This document shows, piece by piece, positions 30,989-42,000 of a stretch of 64,000 bases of DNA. A program made the position numbers and the translations under genes. The first letter of the stretch is position 1. Each line of letters begins with the position of its first letter. Source of the DNA: Ascarosepion bandense (Eukaryota > Mollusca > Cephalopoda > Sepiida > Sepiidae). The DNA lies in assembly GCA_037127315.1 (NCBI GenBank), contig JBBBDQ010001686.1, forward strand, positions 226,001-290,000, in the 5' to 3' direction. The notes beneath the pieces are model-generated. The model saw only the letters and a list, made by a program, of their open reading frames with translations, was not told the origin of the DNA and searched no databases.

Positions 30989-31940
30989 CTAGCGGAACCC
31001 GTGGAATTTCCAAAGAAGGATTATTATGATTTCCTGGAAAAAAATTTACTTTGTCATACTACAAATGATAGTAAAGTCTTCAAACATGAAGGTATTAGAT
31101 AATTAAATGACGATAACACAAAGTGTAATTTTATTAGAATATCTATAAAAGTAATGTTCATAGAAGCTACATTATATTATATTATGCACTGACCATAACC
31201 AAAATACTCTACACTATTTTGTGAGAGATTTTGAAAGAGAAAATGTTTTTTATTACTGAAGAATCATGGCTCCTGTGTCCATTGTAAAGAGAAAAGACCA
31301 ACTGAGTAATGGCCAAGGGTGTAGAGGCCAGAAATTTCGTCATTAAGTCGCGGGATACAACAACAAACCTACATTTTTTTACTATATTGTACAGTACACA
31401 CACATATACACACACAATTACTCCTACAACTACCAGCTTAAGCTGCTACTGATACGGTAATGCTATAGGCTCTCTCTTCCTACTCTCTCATTCTTTACTA
31501 CCCTTCCGTTTAGCAAAGGTGAGAGAAAGGCTGAGAAGAGTAAAAAGATAGAGGGGAAGGGAAAGCTCGTGTAGAGAGTAAGTGTGTAACGGACGGAGGA
31601 ACTATTTAACTAACTAAGGAAGGAATAAGAATAATTATTATATGAAATTCATAATGAAATAACATGCATTTGTGGGCCACTGATATATATTACAATAAAA
31701 ATCTGAGGCATTCACAGATGACACAGTTTTATTCAAAGACAAACAAATTTCATCATGCACAACAAAAATAGATTCATATCACTGTCCACCACTGCAAATG
31801 ACTTCATCTGATGAAAAAATGCAAATCGTTCATACACTGTCAATTTAGGTGGTGTAAAACTGACTGTATTGTGAAAGAAAAGAAAGTAAAGTAAGTGTTT
31901 CAATTAATTTGCACAAGGGTTTATGGGCAATAGAAACATC
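30989..31940. other. unassigned stretch
   Basis: No supported gene. It starts 'actagcggaacccgtggaat', which resembles the edge of a dispersed repeat. It includes a purine-rich block (31500-31570) and a short (CA)n. No relatives were found within the window. Confidence 0.4.
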
Positions 31941-33160
31941 TACTTCTATGTGCGCTATCCTTTCAGGACGTAGGCGATTATGGCCTTCCATGTCTCCCTG
32001 TCCCTGGTGGCTCTTAGCACGCTTTCTCCTGTTAAACCATGCAACCCTCGTTCCTTCATCGACTAGCACAAACCCATAATACTAGAATATAAATGTATAG
32101 AAACTAGCATGGCCATAAAATGAGGGATCAATTTATATAATGATCATAATAAAGAATTGATCCCCTATTTTATACCCACATTATAATTTCTTATCAACAG
32201 TTGGCACGTACATTCTTCTTTTATGTGCCCTGTCCTTTCAGGACGTAGGCGATTATGGCCTTCCACATCTCCCTATCCCTGCTGACTCTTAGCACGCTTT
32301 CTCCTGTTACACCACCCAAACCCCGCTCTGCCATCCACTAACTCAAACCCATAATTCTAGAATATAAATGAAACTAGCAGTGCCACAAAATGAGGGACCA
32401 GTTTGTATATTGATTATAATATAAAATTGATCCCCCATTTTATATCCATATTATAATTTCTTATAAACAGTTGACATATATCTTTTTCTTCTTGGTGCCT
32501 TGTCCCTTCAGGACGTAGGCGATCATGGCCTTCCCCGTCTCCCTATCCATGGGGACTCTTACCACACTTCCTCCTGTAACACCGTGCAACTCCCATTCTA
32601 TCATCTACTTACTCAGGCCCTTCAAATATGTTATCCGCTGCTTACCTCCTCTCCCTTTATTCCGCTATCTGGCCTGTTAGTATCAGGTTCTCTAAGCCAT
32701 CCTTCCTCAATGCATGTCCCAGGAACTTCAGTTGTCTCTTCCAGGTATTCAATATTAATTTCCTTTCTCGTTTCCATTGCTTTTCATTGCTCACATGTTC
32801 GGTCCATGATATCCGCAGCACCCTTCTGTAGAACTACATTTCAGTTGCTTCAAATTTTTGCTTCATATTTTGATGATATTATCCAACATTCCCTACCATA
32901 TTAAAGAACTGTCATCACACAGCAGTCCAGTACTCTCTTATTTGTTTCTAGTGAAAGCTTCCTGTGTCTTAACACTTTACTCAATTTCTGGAATGCTTCC
33001 TTCACCATGCCAATTCACATTTGGATCTCTGTGTTGCACTTTCCGTTTTCTGTTAGAACACTTCCCAGGTATTTAATTTTTTGTAACTGCTTGATTTTAG
33101 CATTCCCCATCTGTAAATGCCATTATGGGCTGCTCTTTTTACTGATGACCATGCATTCGG
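31941..33160 (-). pseudogene. RTE-type LINE RT end, with its 3' end tandemly repeated
   Basis: On the minus strand, 33160-32480 covers the post-palm region of an RTE-type RT, colinear with 52495-53040 (plus), through the terminal words 'ggacctacgtc'-type 'cgcctacgtcctgaaagg'. The last ~130 bases of the LINE recur twice more (31955-32090 and 32225-32345). Each is separated by the same ~140-base AT-rich block, giving a ~274-base period. No RT catalytic motif lies in this part, and frames are broken. Confidence 0.75.
32090..32480. repeat. AT-rich spacer with inverted repeat, two copies
   Basis: Each copy contains 'aaaatgaggga-ca-tt' followed about 30 bases later by its complement 'aattgatccc-c-atttta', so each could fold into a hairpin. 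This looks like a small MITE inserted in an RTE tail before the unit was duplicated. Confidence 0.6.
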
Positions 33161-33410
33161 TTTTAATTAATTAAAACCGAATTTGTAATCTTTTGTTGTC
33201 ACTCTCTTCAGCTACTTTCTGTAGTTTCTTCAGTACAAACATAAGAAGGTTAAAGAGGAAATGAACCATTGAGGTATGACGGACCATAGCCGTATCTGAC
33301 TGCCGGGCACACCGGGCACGGGTCCGGGCCGATCCGTGCAATCATAGTGGAAATCCGGGCAAGGAAAAATGTCTTCGTCAGAAATCAAACTAAACAATTC
33401 ACAAGAAAAA

Positions 33411-33442
<32 letters not shown>

Positions 33443-33900
33443 CGAAGAAAACATCCGAATGAACGAAGTAAAAATCTGTTTATTTATTAATTTTGGGAGA
33501 AAAGACTGGTTATACTCAGAAAGTCCGAACCCGATTTTCTGCTTTCGTTCACGTTCTGTGCCAAATTCCCATTGGAATAGCCGAAAAAAATCATAGTTTC
33601 TGGAAACGGATGACACTGATGGCGTCATCACATTGTCAACTAATAAATCCGGGCAATTTTCTCTGTGCCCGGCGTTTTTTTAGCATCAGCTGTGGCCCTG
33701 TAACAGACAGATAACTATCGACAATAGTTTTGGAGAGGTTTCACTTAGACTGTTCTGGATTCATCTAAAGTTCCTACCATACTAATCTGTAGATTTAAGA
33801 TTCCTATAACCGAGATTGATAGTAAGTACAAACTCCCACTCTTTATAAAATATCAATGTTGCTTCGGTTTGCTTTTCCGACATACCAATCTCAACAGAAT
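33161..33900. other. unassigned stretch with GC-rich patch
   Basis: 33296-33360 is unusually GC-rich (repeated CCGGGCAC and CGGGCC words). A weaker echo, 'ccgggcaattttctctgtgc', lies at 33652-33672, so these may be ends of one unidentified repeat. An (AAAG)n tract lies at 33409-33440. No supported gene. Confidence 0.4.
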
Positions 33901-35205
33901 CAATATATCAGAACATTAACCGCATCTACTGCTCTCGGTTTTTTCGTCAGAATTCATTTATATCATTACATTCGTCCTTGCATTGAATACTGTTGCTATA
34001 TCTTGTCGGCTCCTCCTGCTATTCATTTCGATGTTCTTGTCAGAATCCATCTTGCACATTTATAAATTTTCCATTCATCCTTGCATTGAGTACTGTTGCC
34101 ATGTCTGGTCGGGTGCTCCTGCTATTCATTTCGAGGATCACGTCAGAATCCATCTTGCACATTTATAAATCTACCATTCGTTAATGTATTCAATACTGTT
34201 ACCATATCTGGTCAGGTGCTCCTGCTATTTATCTCGAGGTTCTCGACAGAATCCATCTTGTACATTTATAAATCAACCATTCCTCCTTATATTGAATACT
34301 GTTGCCATATCTGGTCAGGTGCTCCTGCTATTCATCTCGAGGTTCTCGTCAGAATCAATCTTGCATATTTGTAAATATCCCATTCTTCCATGCATTGAAT
34401 ACTGTTGCCATATCTGGTCGGGTGCTCCTGCTATTCATCTCGGGGTTCTCGTCAGAATTCATCTTACACATTTATAAATCTACCATTCCTCATTGCATTG
34501 AATACTGTTGCCATATCTGGTCGGGTGCTCCTGCTATTCATCTCGGGGTTCTCGTCAGAATTCATCTTACACATTTATAAATCTACCATTCCTCATTGCA
34601 TTGAATACTGTTGCCATCTCTGGTCAGGTGCTCCTGCTGTTCATCTCCAGGTTCTCGTCAGAATCCATCTTGCACATTTATAAATCTACCATTCCTCCTT
34701 ACATTGAATACTGTTGCCATGTATGGACGGGTGTTTTTGCTACCATTCGTCCGTGTGTTGAATACTGTTGTCATATCTTGTCGGGTGCTTCTTCTATTTA
34801 TCCCGAGGTTCTTGGCAAAAAAGCAAAGAAGAATCTACAATGTCATCGATGACAACTTGGCATCTCGACTTTTTGACCAACGTGACGAGGCTTCCCTCTG
34901 TCTTTTCTACATATATTTTCATGGGAACAGATCTGATATAGTTTTTTTTCCCAGATACTCCGTTCACGTGAATTTTAATGTGCTACTAGACTGACATCTA
35001 CATTCCACCCTTTTACCATGGAAATAGTTAAATGTAACCGCCACTTCTACTCGAACAGTTCCTTTTTTGCACTTACCACCTATGAAAATCTATTCCTCTT
35101 TCTTGTTGATACAATCTCTAAAAATTTTAATAATCTTGTAACCCCCCTGCGCACTAGTAGCAGTCTCGCCTTGCTTGGAGTTAAATGATTAGATAAAAAA
35201 ATCAT
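33900..35205 (+). mobile_element. APE-type LINE 3' end carrying the 103-bp minisatellite (second locus)
   Basis: The array (33945-34800) is followed by LINE coding remnants ('aatctacaatgtcatcgatg', 'gaggcttccctctgtctttt') and the family 3' tail ('gtaacccccctgcgcactag', 'gccttgcttgg') ending near 35200 in poly-A. The same order occurs inverted at 10712-12000. Confidence 0.8.
33945..34800 (+). repeat. 103-bp minisatellite derived from LINE RT coding sequence (second locus)
   Basis: About nine units keyed by 'cattgaatactgttgcc' and close variants (34085, 34290, 34393, 34496, 34599, 34702 and others), with 103-base spacing in the middle. The last unit is shortened to about 55 bases. Each unit translates to parts of HIYKSTIRPCIEYCCHIWSG and APAIHL in shifting frames. 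Unit junction 'gaatccatcttgcac' is identical to that of the array at 10985-11960. Confidence 0.92.
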
Positions 35206-35440
35206 TGCCGACAAGGTTTTTTAAGGTTAGGTTTGTACAAATACAATATATATACTTTGTAAGTAATCAGTTTGTACATCAAGTTTCATTGACGTATTTG
35301 TGTAATGAGGGTTTCTGTAGAAAGTCAAATGTATTGCTGGTAGTATTTTTTTAGCGCGTTAAGAGAAAATCTTGAAATATATATCATATATTACGATTGA
35401 GCTCTCTGGAGAAGAAAATTTTAAAAAAAGTTTCCACTTC
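35206..35440. other. unassigned AT-rich stretch
   Basis: No gene or recognised repeat. Confidence 0.4.
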
Positions 35441-35444
35441 TGCT

Positions 35445-35684
35445 ATATGCGTGACTCTTCAGAAATGAATTGAGTTCTCTCGGTGACTGGCGTGTGTATA
35501 CACAGCTTATGCACAACACGTTAAAATTTCCCTTCACTGATTCCATGCGTCGATGGCTTAGGGAGTAGCGACTCCGACTGACACCAATTCGGTTGAGTTT
35601 GGATCCCGACCAGAAGCAAGTGGATGCGTCTAGCCACACTGATGAGCTGTGACACAGCGAAACAGGCTTGTATGAGGATGACTA

Positions 35685-35690
<6 letters not shown>
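35445..35690 (+). mobile_element. tRNA-like promoter plus hammerhead composite retroelement
   Basis: Three parts are seen in order: a conserved leader (35445-35540), a tRNA-like part with box A-like TGGCTTAGGGAGTAGCG (35553-35569) and box B-like GAGTTTGGATCCC (35595-35607), and a hammerhead fold (35628-35685), ending at an (AT)n tract. The leader and tRNA-like parts recur at 24690-24850 and the hammerhead part recurs inverted at 54893-54965. No coding capacity. Hammerheads are known in Penelope-like elements and in small non-autonomous retrozymes; which of these this is cannot be settled here. Confidence 0.65.
35628..35685 (+). ncRNA. hammerhead ribozyme candidate
   Basis: Core CTGATGA (35639-35645), stem II GCTGT-gac-ACAGC (35646-35658), GAAA (35659-35662), stem III ACA-ggct-TGT, then A at 35672 as the predicted cleavage base after the conserved U. 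Stem I pairs CCACA (35634-35638) with TGAGG (35673-35677), with one mismatch. All invariant core positions are present. The copy on the minus strand at 54893 has TGTGG at the stem I position, which pairs perfectly. Confidence 0.65.

Positions 35691-35728
<38 letters not shown>
35691..35728. repeat. (AT)n microsatellite
   Basis: AT units interrupted once by AC, immediately after the hammerhead. Confidence 0.9.
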
Positions 35729-35734
<6 letters not shown>

Positions 35735-35758
35735 TGTTGAATTAATAATAATCAAATT

Positions 35759-36080
35759 AGGCTCATCATATCTAATCTAAACTTATTTATAAATGGAACA
35801 TTGTCTGTGCGTGTGTCTCTGCGTGTGTCCATTACTTATAGGCTCTGAACCGATTTTCTTGAAAATGTACACAGTGGTACTATAAGCGTCTGCGAGTGTT
35901 CTTAGCTAGGTTTTGTGTCGAGCTACCCCTGATAAATATCGAAAAATGATAATCGAAAAAATCGGGTTATAGAAAGAGTGGCCCGATTTTAATCAAATTT
36001 GATACACTCATAGACAAAGACATAAGAAACGATATTCAGAAGTTTCAAGTCTGCAGTTTTTACAATAGTGCAGAAAATCG

Positions 36081-36118
<38 letters not shown>

Positions 36119-36504
36119 GCAAGATGTTTGTGTGTGTGTCTGTTTATCTGCCTGTATGTCTGTATTTTTTCAGCCCTTTTATTTTAGTTTTTGCTTCGGG
36201 TTTGGCTCTAAGTAGGTATAATTGTAGTTCTTAGTTTCAGCCATGATACCATTTACGCAGAGGTCTTATTTAGCCTTCAAAATTCAGTTTACGACGAAAT
36301 AACATATTTGATATCGATAGCAGGAAATCAAAATTTGACTTACATCCATTCATTTTTCCTTCAGTCTACGTTTTCGTTTATCTTTAGTTGGCACGAAAGA
36401 CTAAAAAGTCTTTCGTGCCAACGTCCAAAGAGTCTGAGCTCCATGACCATGGATTAGTTTTAAAGCTTTCATTACACCCGAGCAACGCCGGGCTATACGG
36501 CTAG
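35759..36504 (+). mobile_element. Helitron-like non-autonomous element, full length
   Basis: Starts TCTAATCTAAACTTATTTAT after an A and ends with hairpin CCCGAGCAACGCCGGG, then CTATACGGCTAG, followed by T. Interior landmarks 'aaccgattttcttgaaaat', 'gtgttcttagctaggtttt' and 'ggttatagaaagagtgg' match the other copies. An inverted 'ttagt/ctttcgtgcc' block at 36388-36425 forms an extra hairpin not seen in the 22581 copy. Confidence 0.8.
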
Positions 36505-36559
36505 TATTATACAAAAATTAAAACAATTGACCTCATAGTATCTAATACAACCAAATAAC

Positions 36560-37140
36560 TAAATCCTCAACAAAAAACCAATGTAGTGTATCACTTTACA
36601 TGCCCGTTCAGAGATTGTATCTCTGGTACTAATAATAAACCCACTATATGTATTGGCTTTACTACAACCACGCTCTTCCTCAGACTTACCTGTCACTTTT
36701 CCGATCAAAGTTCAATTAAACAACATATCTTAGAAAAACATACCCATGTAGGTAATGTTAGACATACTTTAGTAGATAACACAATAATACTCACTGATAC
36801 ACACAGTAAAAAAAACCCTCCAGATGAAGGCCATCTACATTAAATCTAAGCAACTCACACTTAATAAAATCACATTTCAGTCTTGTCATAACACATTACA
36901 TTGCATTTAGACATATGGTTCTGTTAACCTTTTGGTCTCTCATGCGGTGTGACGTCACAGAACCGCTTTAAAGTTTTACGAACTGCGAAAAAATATCCAA
37001 ATATTGGACAATTTTTATCTTTATGTATCTGAAATTAAAGCCAAAATATGTTTAGAACGGGTCATGATTAAACGTAACAGACATTCATTGTCTGTTATAT
37101 TTAACAATACATGTTCAGAAAATTATCTGCCGCCTCGATA
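36560..37140 (+). pseudogene. Penelope-like GIY-YIG endonuclease end plus 3' region, unit 1
   Basis: The frame 36586-36843 reads YHFTCPFRDCISG, then CIGFTTTTLFLRLTCHFSDQ and SSIKQHILEKHTH. This is the C-terminal GIY-YIG nuclease block of a Penelope-like family different from that at 7487-8690. The RT part is absent. The 3' region (36844-37140) contains 'gcggtgtgacgtcacagaac'. Several cysteines and the YIG-type core (CIGF here) are partly changed. It is truncated upstream and inactive. Confidence 0.75.
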
Positions 37141-37151
37141 CATTAAATATA

Positions 37152-37700
37152 TATAGATATGATCACCTTTCCGATCAGAGTACAATTAATCAACATTTTC
37201 TAGAAAAACATAGTCATGTAGGTAATATCAGACAGATTTTAGTCAACAATACAATAATCCTCACTCATACCCACAGTAAAAAGAAACTTCAGATATTGGA
37301 GGCCATCTACATTAAATCCAAATAACCCCACTTGATAAAAGCACGTTTAATTTAAATATATGATTCTGTTATCATTTCGAGCACTCACGCGGTGTGACGT
37401 CATAGAGCCGAATTACAAATTTACGAACTGCGTCTGCTAATCGGTGACTGTTATCTTTGCTTAGCAATGTTTCAACACAAGATAAAATCATCTTTAATGG
37501 TGGATGTCTTTATGTTAGCGTTCTGAAGATGGCTAGTGTCAGCCAAAAGCTTAGAACCAGCATAAGGAAAAATATACAAATGTTGGACAGTTTTTGTCTT
37601 TATTTTCACCTTAAATTAAGGCCAAAATGCGATGTGTAGAACGGCTAATGATCAAACATAATAGACATTCATTGTCTGATATATTTAACAGTCAGTGCTT
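37152..37700 (+). pseudogene. Penelope-like nuclease end plus 3' region, unit 2
   Basis: A diverged second copy of unit 1 in the same orientation. It starts at 'tgatcacctttccgatcaga', includes 'gcggtgtgacgtcatagagc' and 'gttggacagtttttgtcttt', and ends 'agacattcattgtctgatat'. It additionally retains 'gaagatggctagtgtcagcc', absent from unit 1. Tandem units of this kind are common for Penelope-like elements. Confidence 0.7.
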
Positions 37701-37870
37701 AGAATATTTATATATATATATGTATGTATAAAAAGCTAAATAACAATATGTATATGTGTATACACATGTTAGGTTACAGGTTATTGAAATGCATGAAACT
37801 TAAAGCCTTACGTAAATATAAAATAATATGTATATACATATATATATATATGTATATATATGTATATATA

Positions 37871-38363
37871 CAGTACTGTGCAAAAGTATTAGGACAAGAA
37901 CTATTTTATCTTTTATGAGGCATTTTGACAGTAAATAAAAAATTTAATTAAAGTAATTCTATTTGATTTACTCAGCAAATGCTTTAACAAGAAAAAATGT
38001 TACAAAATAAATTTAATATTTAGTATAATAACTTTTTGCTTTGATCACAGCCTTCATTCTGTCAGACATTGACATCACAAGCTTCTTCAATGTATCTTAT
38101 GGTATCTTCTGCCAAGCAGCTTGTATTTGTGTCTTGCAAAGTAACATTAGATTTATCAATTTTTTAATCCAAAATATCCCATAGATGTTCAATAGGATTG
38201 AGATCAGGGCTTTGTGAGGGCCAGTTCAAATTCCGAAGCCTTCCTTCCTTTTTCTCTTTAGTTAAATAATTCTTACAAAGGTTTGGCTTTTCATCTTCTA
38301 TTTGAATTTCAGTGAGGTTTTTAGGAAAATCACCCCTGTCCTAATACTTTTGCACACTACCGG
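37871..38363 (-). pseudogene. Tc1/mariner-like transposon, internally deleted transposase
   Basis: Terminal inverted repeats 'acagtactgtgcaaaagtat' (left) and 'atacttttgcacactaccgg' (right) enclose ~490 bp. On the minus strand the translation includes NWPSQSPDLNPIEHLWDIL, the last catalytic block of Tc1-family DDE transposases. The N-terminal DNA-binding part and the first two catalytic aspartates are deleted. Stops occur downstream. It cannot transpose by itself but retains ends that a related transposase could recognise. Confidence 0.88.
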
Positions 38364-38398
38364 TAGTGGGCAAAAGTGTTAGGACAGGGGTGATTTTA
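38326..38398. repeat. head-to-head Tc1 termini forming a 36-bp-arm palindrome
   Basis: The right terminus of the Tc1 remnant ('aatcacccctgtcctaatac..') is followed at once by its own inverted copy ('gcaaaagtgttaggacaggg..'), with CCGG at the centre. Only the terminus of the second copy is present. Confidence 0.85.
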
Positions 38399-38399
38399 A

Positions 38400-39072
38400 A
38401 ATTTATTTCTATGTCTTTATATATGATTTCTGGTTCCGTAATCAGTTTCTTGATGTTAAGATAAAGTTCATCATTGAAAGCATCGTAGTTTATTTATCCT
38501 CCATGAATATTCGACCTCCTCTGAGATTATAGTTCTTGTCACATGCGTTTGTATGTCTTCTTTCCGCATTAAAATGAACCATTCTTTTTTGCTTTCTTCC
38601 TTTCCTTCTCTCTTTCTTTTTTTAGTTATTGTCTCCTCCATTTGTATGTCTTCTTCTTCTTCTTCTATTAAAATGAACTATTCTTTTTTCTTTCTTTCAT
38701 TCATTCTTTCTTTTCACTTGCAGTTAGAGATAAACTTTCTCACTTGAATCTTTCTTTCTTTGTCTTTTCTTCTTTATTTCGTTATTTAATTATTTTAGTT
38801 ATTCTCACCTGTATACGTTACCTACCTTAATTCAAATTTCTTTTTCTGTCTTTCTTTTATTTTTTCCTTTTATCTTCCATTCGTTTTTTTTTCTTTCTTT
38901 CTTTAATTAGTTAGTCAGGTATTGTCCAATTTACTTGTTTTACTTTATTTCGTTTTTCTCCTTCGCGTTTGAAATTGAATTTTCATTCTTTCTTTCTTTG
39001 TACCTCAGCTTCTCGATTTAATTTTATTTTTTCATTTTTAATTCCTTTGATTTACATTGGTTCTTCATTTAA
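38400..39072. other. pyrimidine-rich simple-sequence stretch
   Basis: Mostly TTTC/TTCT decayed repeats on the plus strand. The small frame 38553-38747 (poly-Ser/Phe) is low-complexity. No supported gene. Confidence 0.6.
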
Positions 39073-42000
39073 TGTCATCGCCAAAGACAAATATCAGAAC
39101 CTAGCAAGACTACTAACCTCGAATTAGTCATCCATGCGACATGGAGATCCAAAGACGCATTGTCATCGCCAAAGACACATTTCAGAAGCTAGCAAGACTA
39201 CTAACCTCGAATTAGTCATCCATGCGACATGGAGATCCAAAGACGCATTGTCATCGCCAAAGACAAATTTCAGAAGCTAGCAAGACTACTAACCTCGAAT
39301 TAGTCATCCATGCGACATGGAGATCCAAAGACGCATTGTCATCGCCAAAGACAAATTTCAGAAGCTGGCAAGACTACTAACCTCGAATTAGTCATCCATG
39401 CGACATGGAGATCCAAAGACGCATTGTCATCGCCAAAGACACATTTCAGAAGCTAGCAAGACTACTAACCTCGAATTAGTCATCCATGCGACATGGAGAT
39501 CCAAAGACGCATTGTCATCGCCAAAGACACATTTCAGAAGCTAGCAAGACTACTAACCTCGAAATAGTCATCCATGCGACATGGAGATCCAAAGACGCAT
39601 TGTCATCGCCAAAGACAAATTTCAGAAGCTAGCAAGACTACTAACCTCGAATTAGTCATCCATGCGACATGGAGATCCAAAGACGCATTGTCATCGCCAA
39701 AGACACATTTCAGAAGCTAGCAAGACTACTAACCTCGAATTAGTCATCCATGCGACATGGAGATCCAAAGACGCATTGTCATCGCCAAAGACAAATTTCA
39801 GAAGCTAGCAAGACTACTAACCTCGAATTAGTCATCCATGCGACATGGAGATCCAAAGACGCATTGTCATCGCCAAAGACACATTTCAGAAGCTAGCAAG
39901 ACTACTAACCTCGAATTAGTCATCCATGCGACATGGAGATCCAAAGACGCATTGTCATCGCCAAAGACAAATTTCAGAAGCTAGCAAGACTACTAACCTC
40001 GAATTAGCCATCCATGCGACATGGAGATCCAAAGACGCATTGTCATCGCCAAAGACACATTTCAGAAGCTAGCAAGACTACTAACCTCGAATTAGTCATC
40101 CATGCGACATGGAGTTCCAAAGAAGCATTGTCATCGCCAAAGACAAATTTCAGAAGCTAGCAAGACTACTAACCTCGAATTAGTCATCCATGCGACATGG
40201 AGATCCAAAGACGCATTGTCATCGCCAAAGACAAATTTCAGAAGCTAGCAAGACTACTAACCTCGAATTAGTCATCCATGCGACATGGAGATCCAAAGAC
40301 GCATTGTCATCGCCAAAGACACATTTCAGAAGCTAGCAAGACTACTAACCTCGAATTAGTCATCCATGCGACATGGAGATCCAAAGACGCATTGTCATCG
40401 CCAAAGACACATTTCAGAAGCTAGCAAGACTACTCACCTCGAATTAGTCATCCATGCGACATGGAGATCCAAAGACGCATTGTCATCGCCAAAGACAAAT
40501 TTCAGAAGCTAGCAAGACTACTAACCTCGAATTAGTCATCCATGCGACATGGAGATCCAAAGACGCATTGTTATCGCCAAAGACAAATTTCAGAAGCTAG
40601 CAAGACTACTAACCTCGAATTAGTCATCCATGCGACATGGAGATCCAAAGACGCATTGTCATCGCCAAAGACACATTTCAGAAGCTAGCAAGACTACTAA
40701 CCTCGAATTAGTCATCCATGCGACATGGAGATCCAAAGACGCATTGTCATCGCCAAAGACAAATTTCAGAAGCTAGCAAGACTACTAATCTCGAATTAGT
40801 CATCCATGCGACATGGAGATCCAAAGACGCATTGTCATCGCCAAAGACACTTTTCAGAAGCTAGCAAGACTACTAAACTCGAATTAGTCATCCATGCGAC
40901 ATGGAGATCCAAAGACGCATTGTCATCGCCAAAGACACATTTCAGAAGCTAGCAAGACTACTAACCTCGAATTAGTCATCCATGCGACATGGAGATCCAA
41001 AGACGCATTGTCATCGCCAAAGACAAATTTCAGAAGCTAGCAAGACTACTAACCTCGAATTAGTCATCCATGCGACATGGAGATCCAAAGACGCATTGTC
41101 ATCGCCAAAGACACATTTCAGAAGCTAGCAAGACTACTAACCTCGAATTAGTCATCCATTCGACATGGAGATCCAAAGACGCATTGTCATCGCCAAAGAC
41201 ACATTTCAGAAGCTAGCAAGACTACTAACCTCGAATTAGTCATCCATGCGACATGGAGATCCAAAGACGCATTGTCATCGCCAAAGACAAATTTCAGAAG
41301 CTAGCAAGACTACTAAACTCGAATTAGTCATTCATGCGACATGGAGATCCAAAGACGCATTGTCATCGCCAAAGACATATTTCAGAAGCTAGCAAGACTA
41401 CTAACCTCGAATTAGTCATCCATGCGACATGGAGATCCAAAGAAGCATTGTCATCGCCAAAGACAAATTTCAGAAGCTAGCAAGACTACTAAACTCGAAT
41501 TAGTCATCCATGCGACATGGAGATCCAAAGACGCATTGTCATCGCCAAAGACACATTTCAGAAGCTAGCAAGACTACTAACCTCGAATTAGTCATCCATG
41601 CGACATGGAGATCCAAAGACGCATTGTCATCGCCAAAGACACATTTCAGAAGCTAGCAAGACTACTAACCTCGAATTAGTCATCCATGCGACATGGAGAT
41701 CCAAAGACGCATTGTCATCGCCAAAGACACATTTCAGAAGCTAGCAAGACTACTAACCTCGAATTAGTCATCCATGCGACATGGAGATCCAAAGACGCAT
41801 TGTCATCGCCAAAGACACATTTCAGAAGCTAGCAAGACTACTAACCTCGAATTAGTCATCCATGCGACATGGAGATCCAAAGAAGCATTGTCATCGCCAA
41901 AGACAAATTTCAGAAGCTAGCAAGACTACTAAACTCGAATTAGTCATTCATGCGACATGGAGATCCAAAGACGCATTGTCATCGCCAAAGACACATTTCA

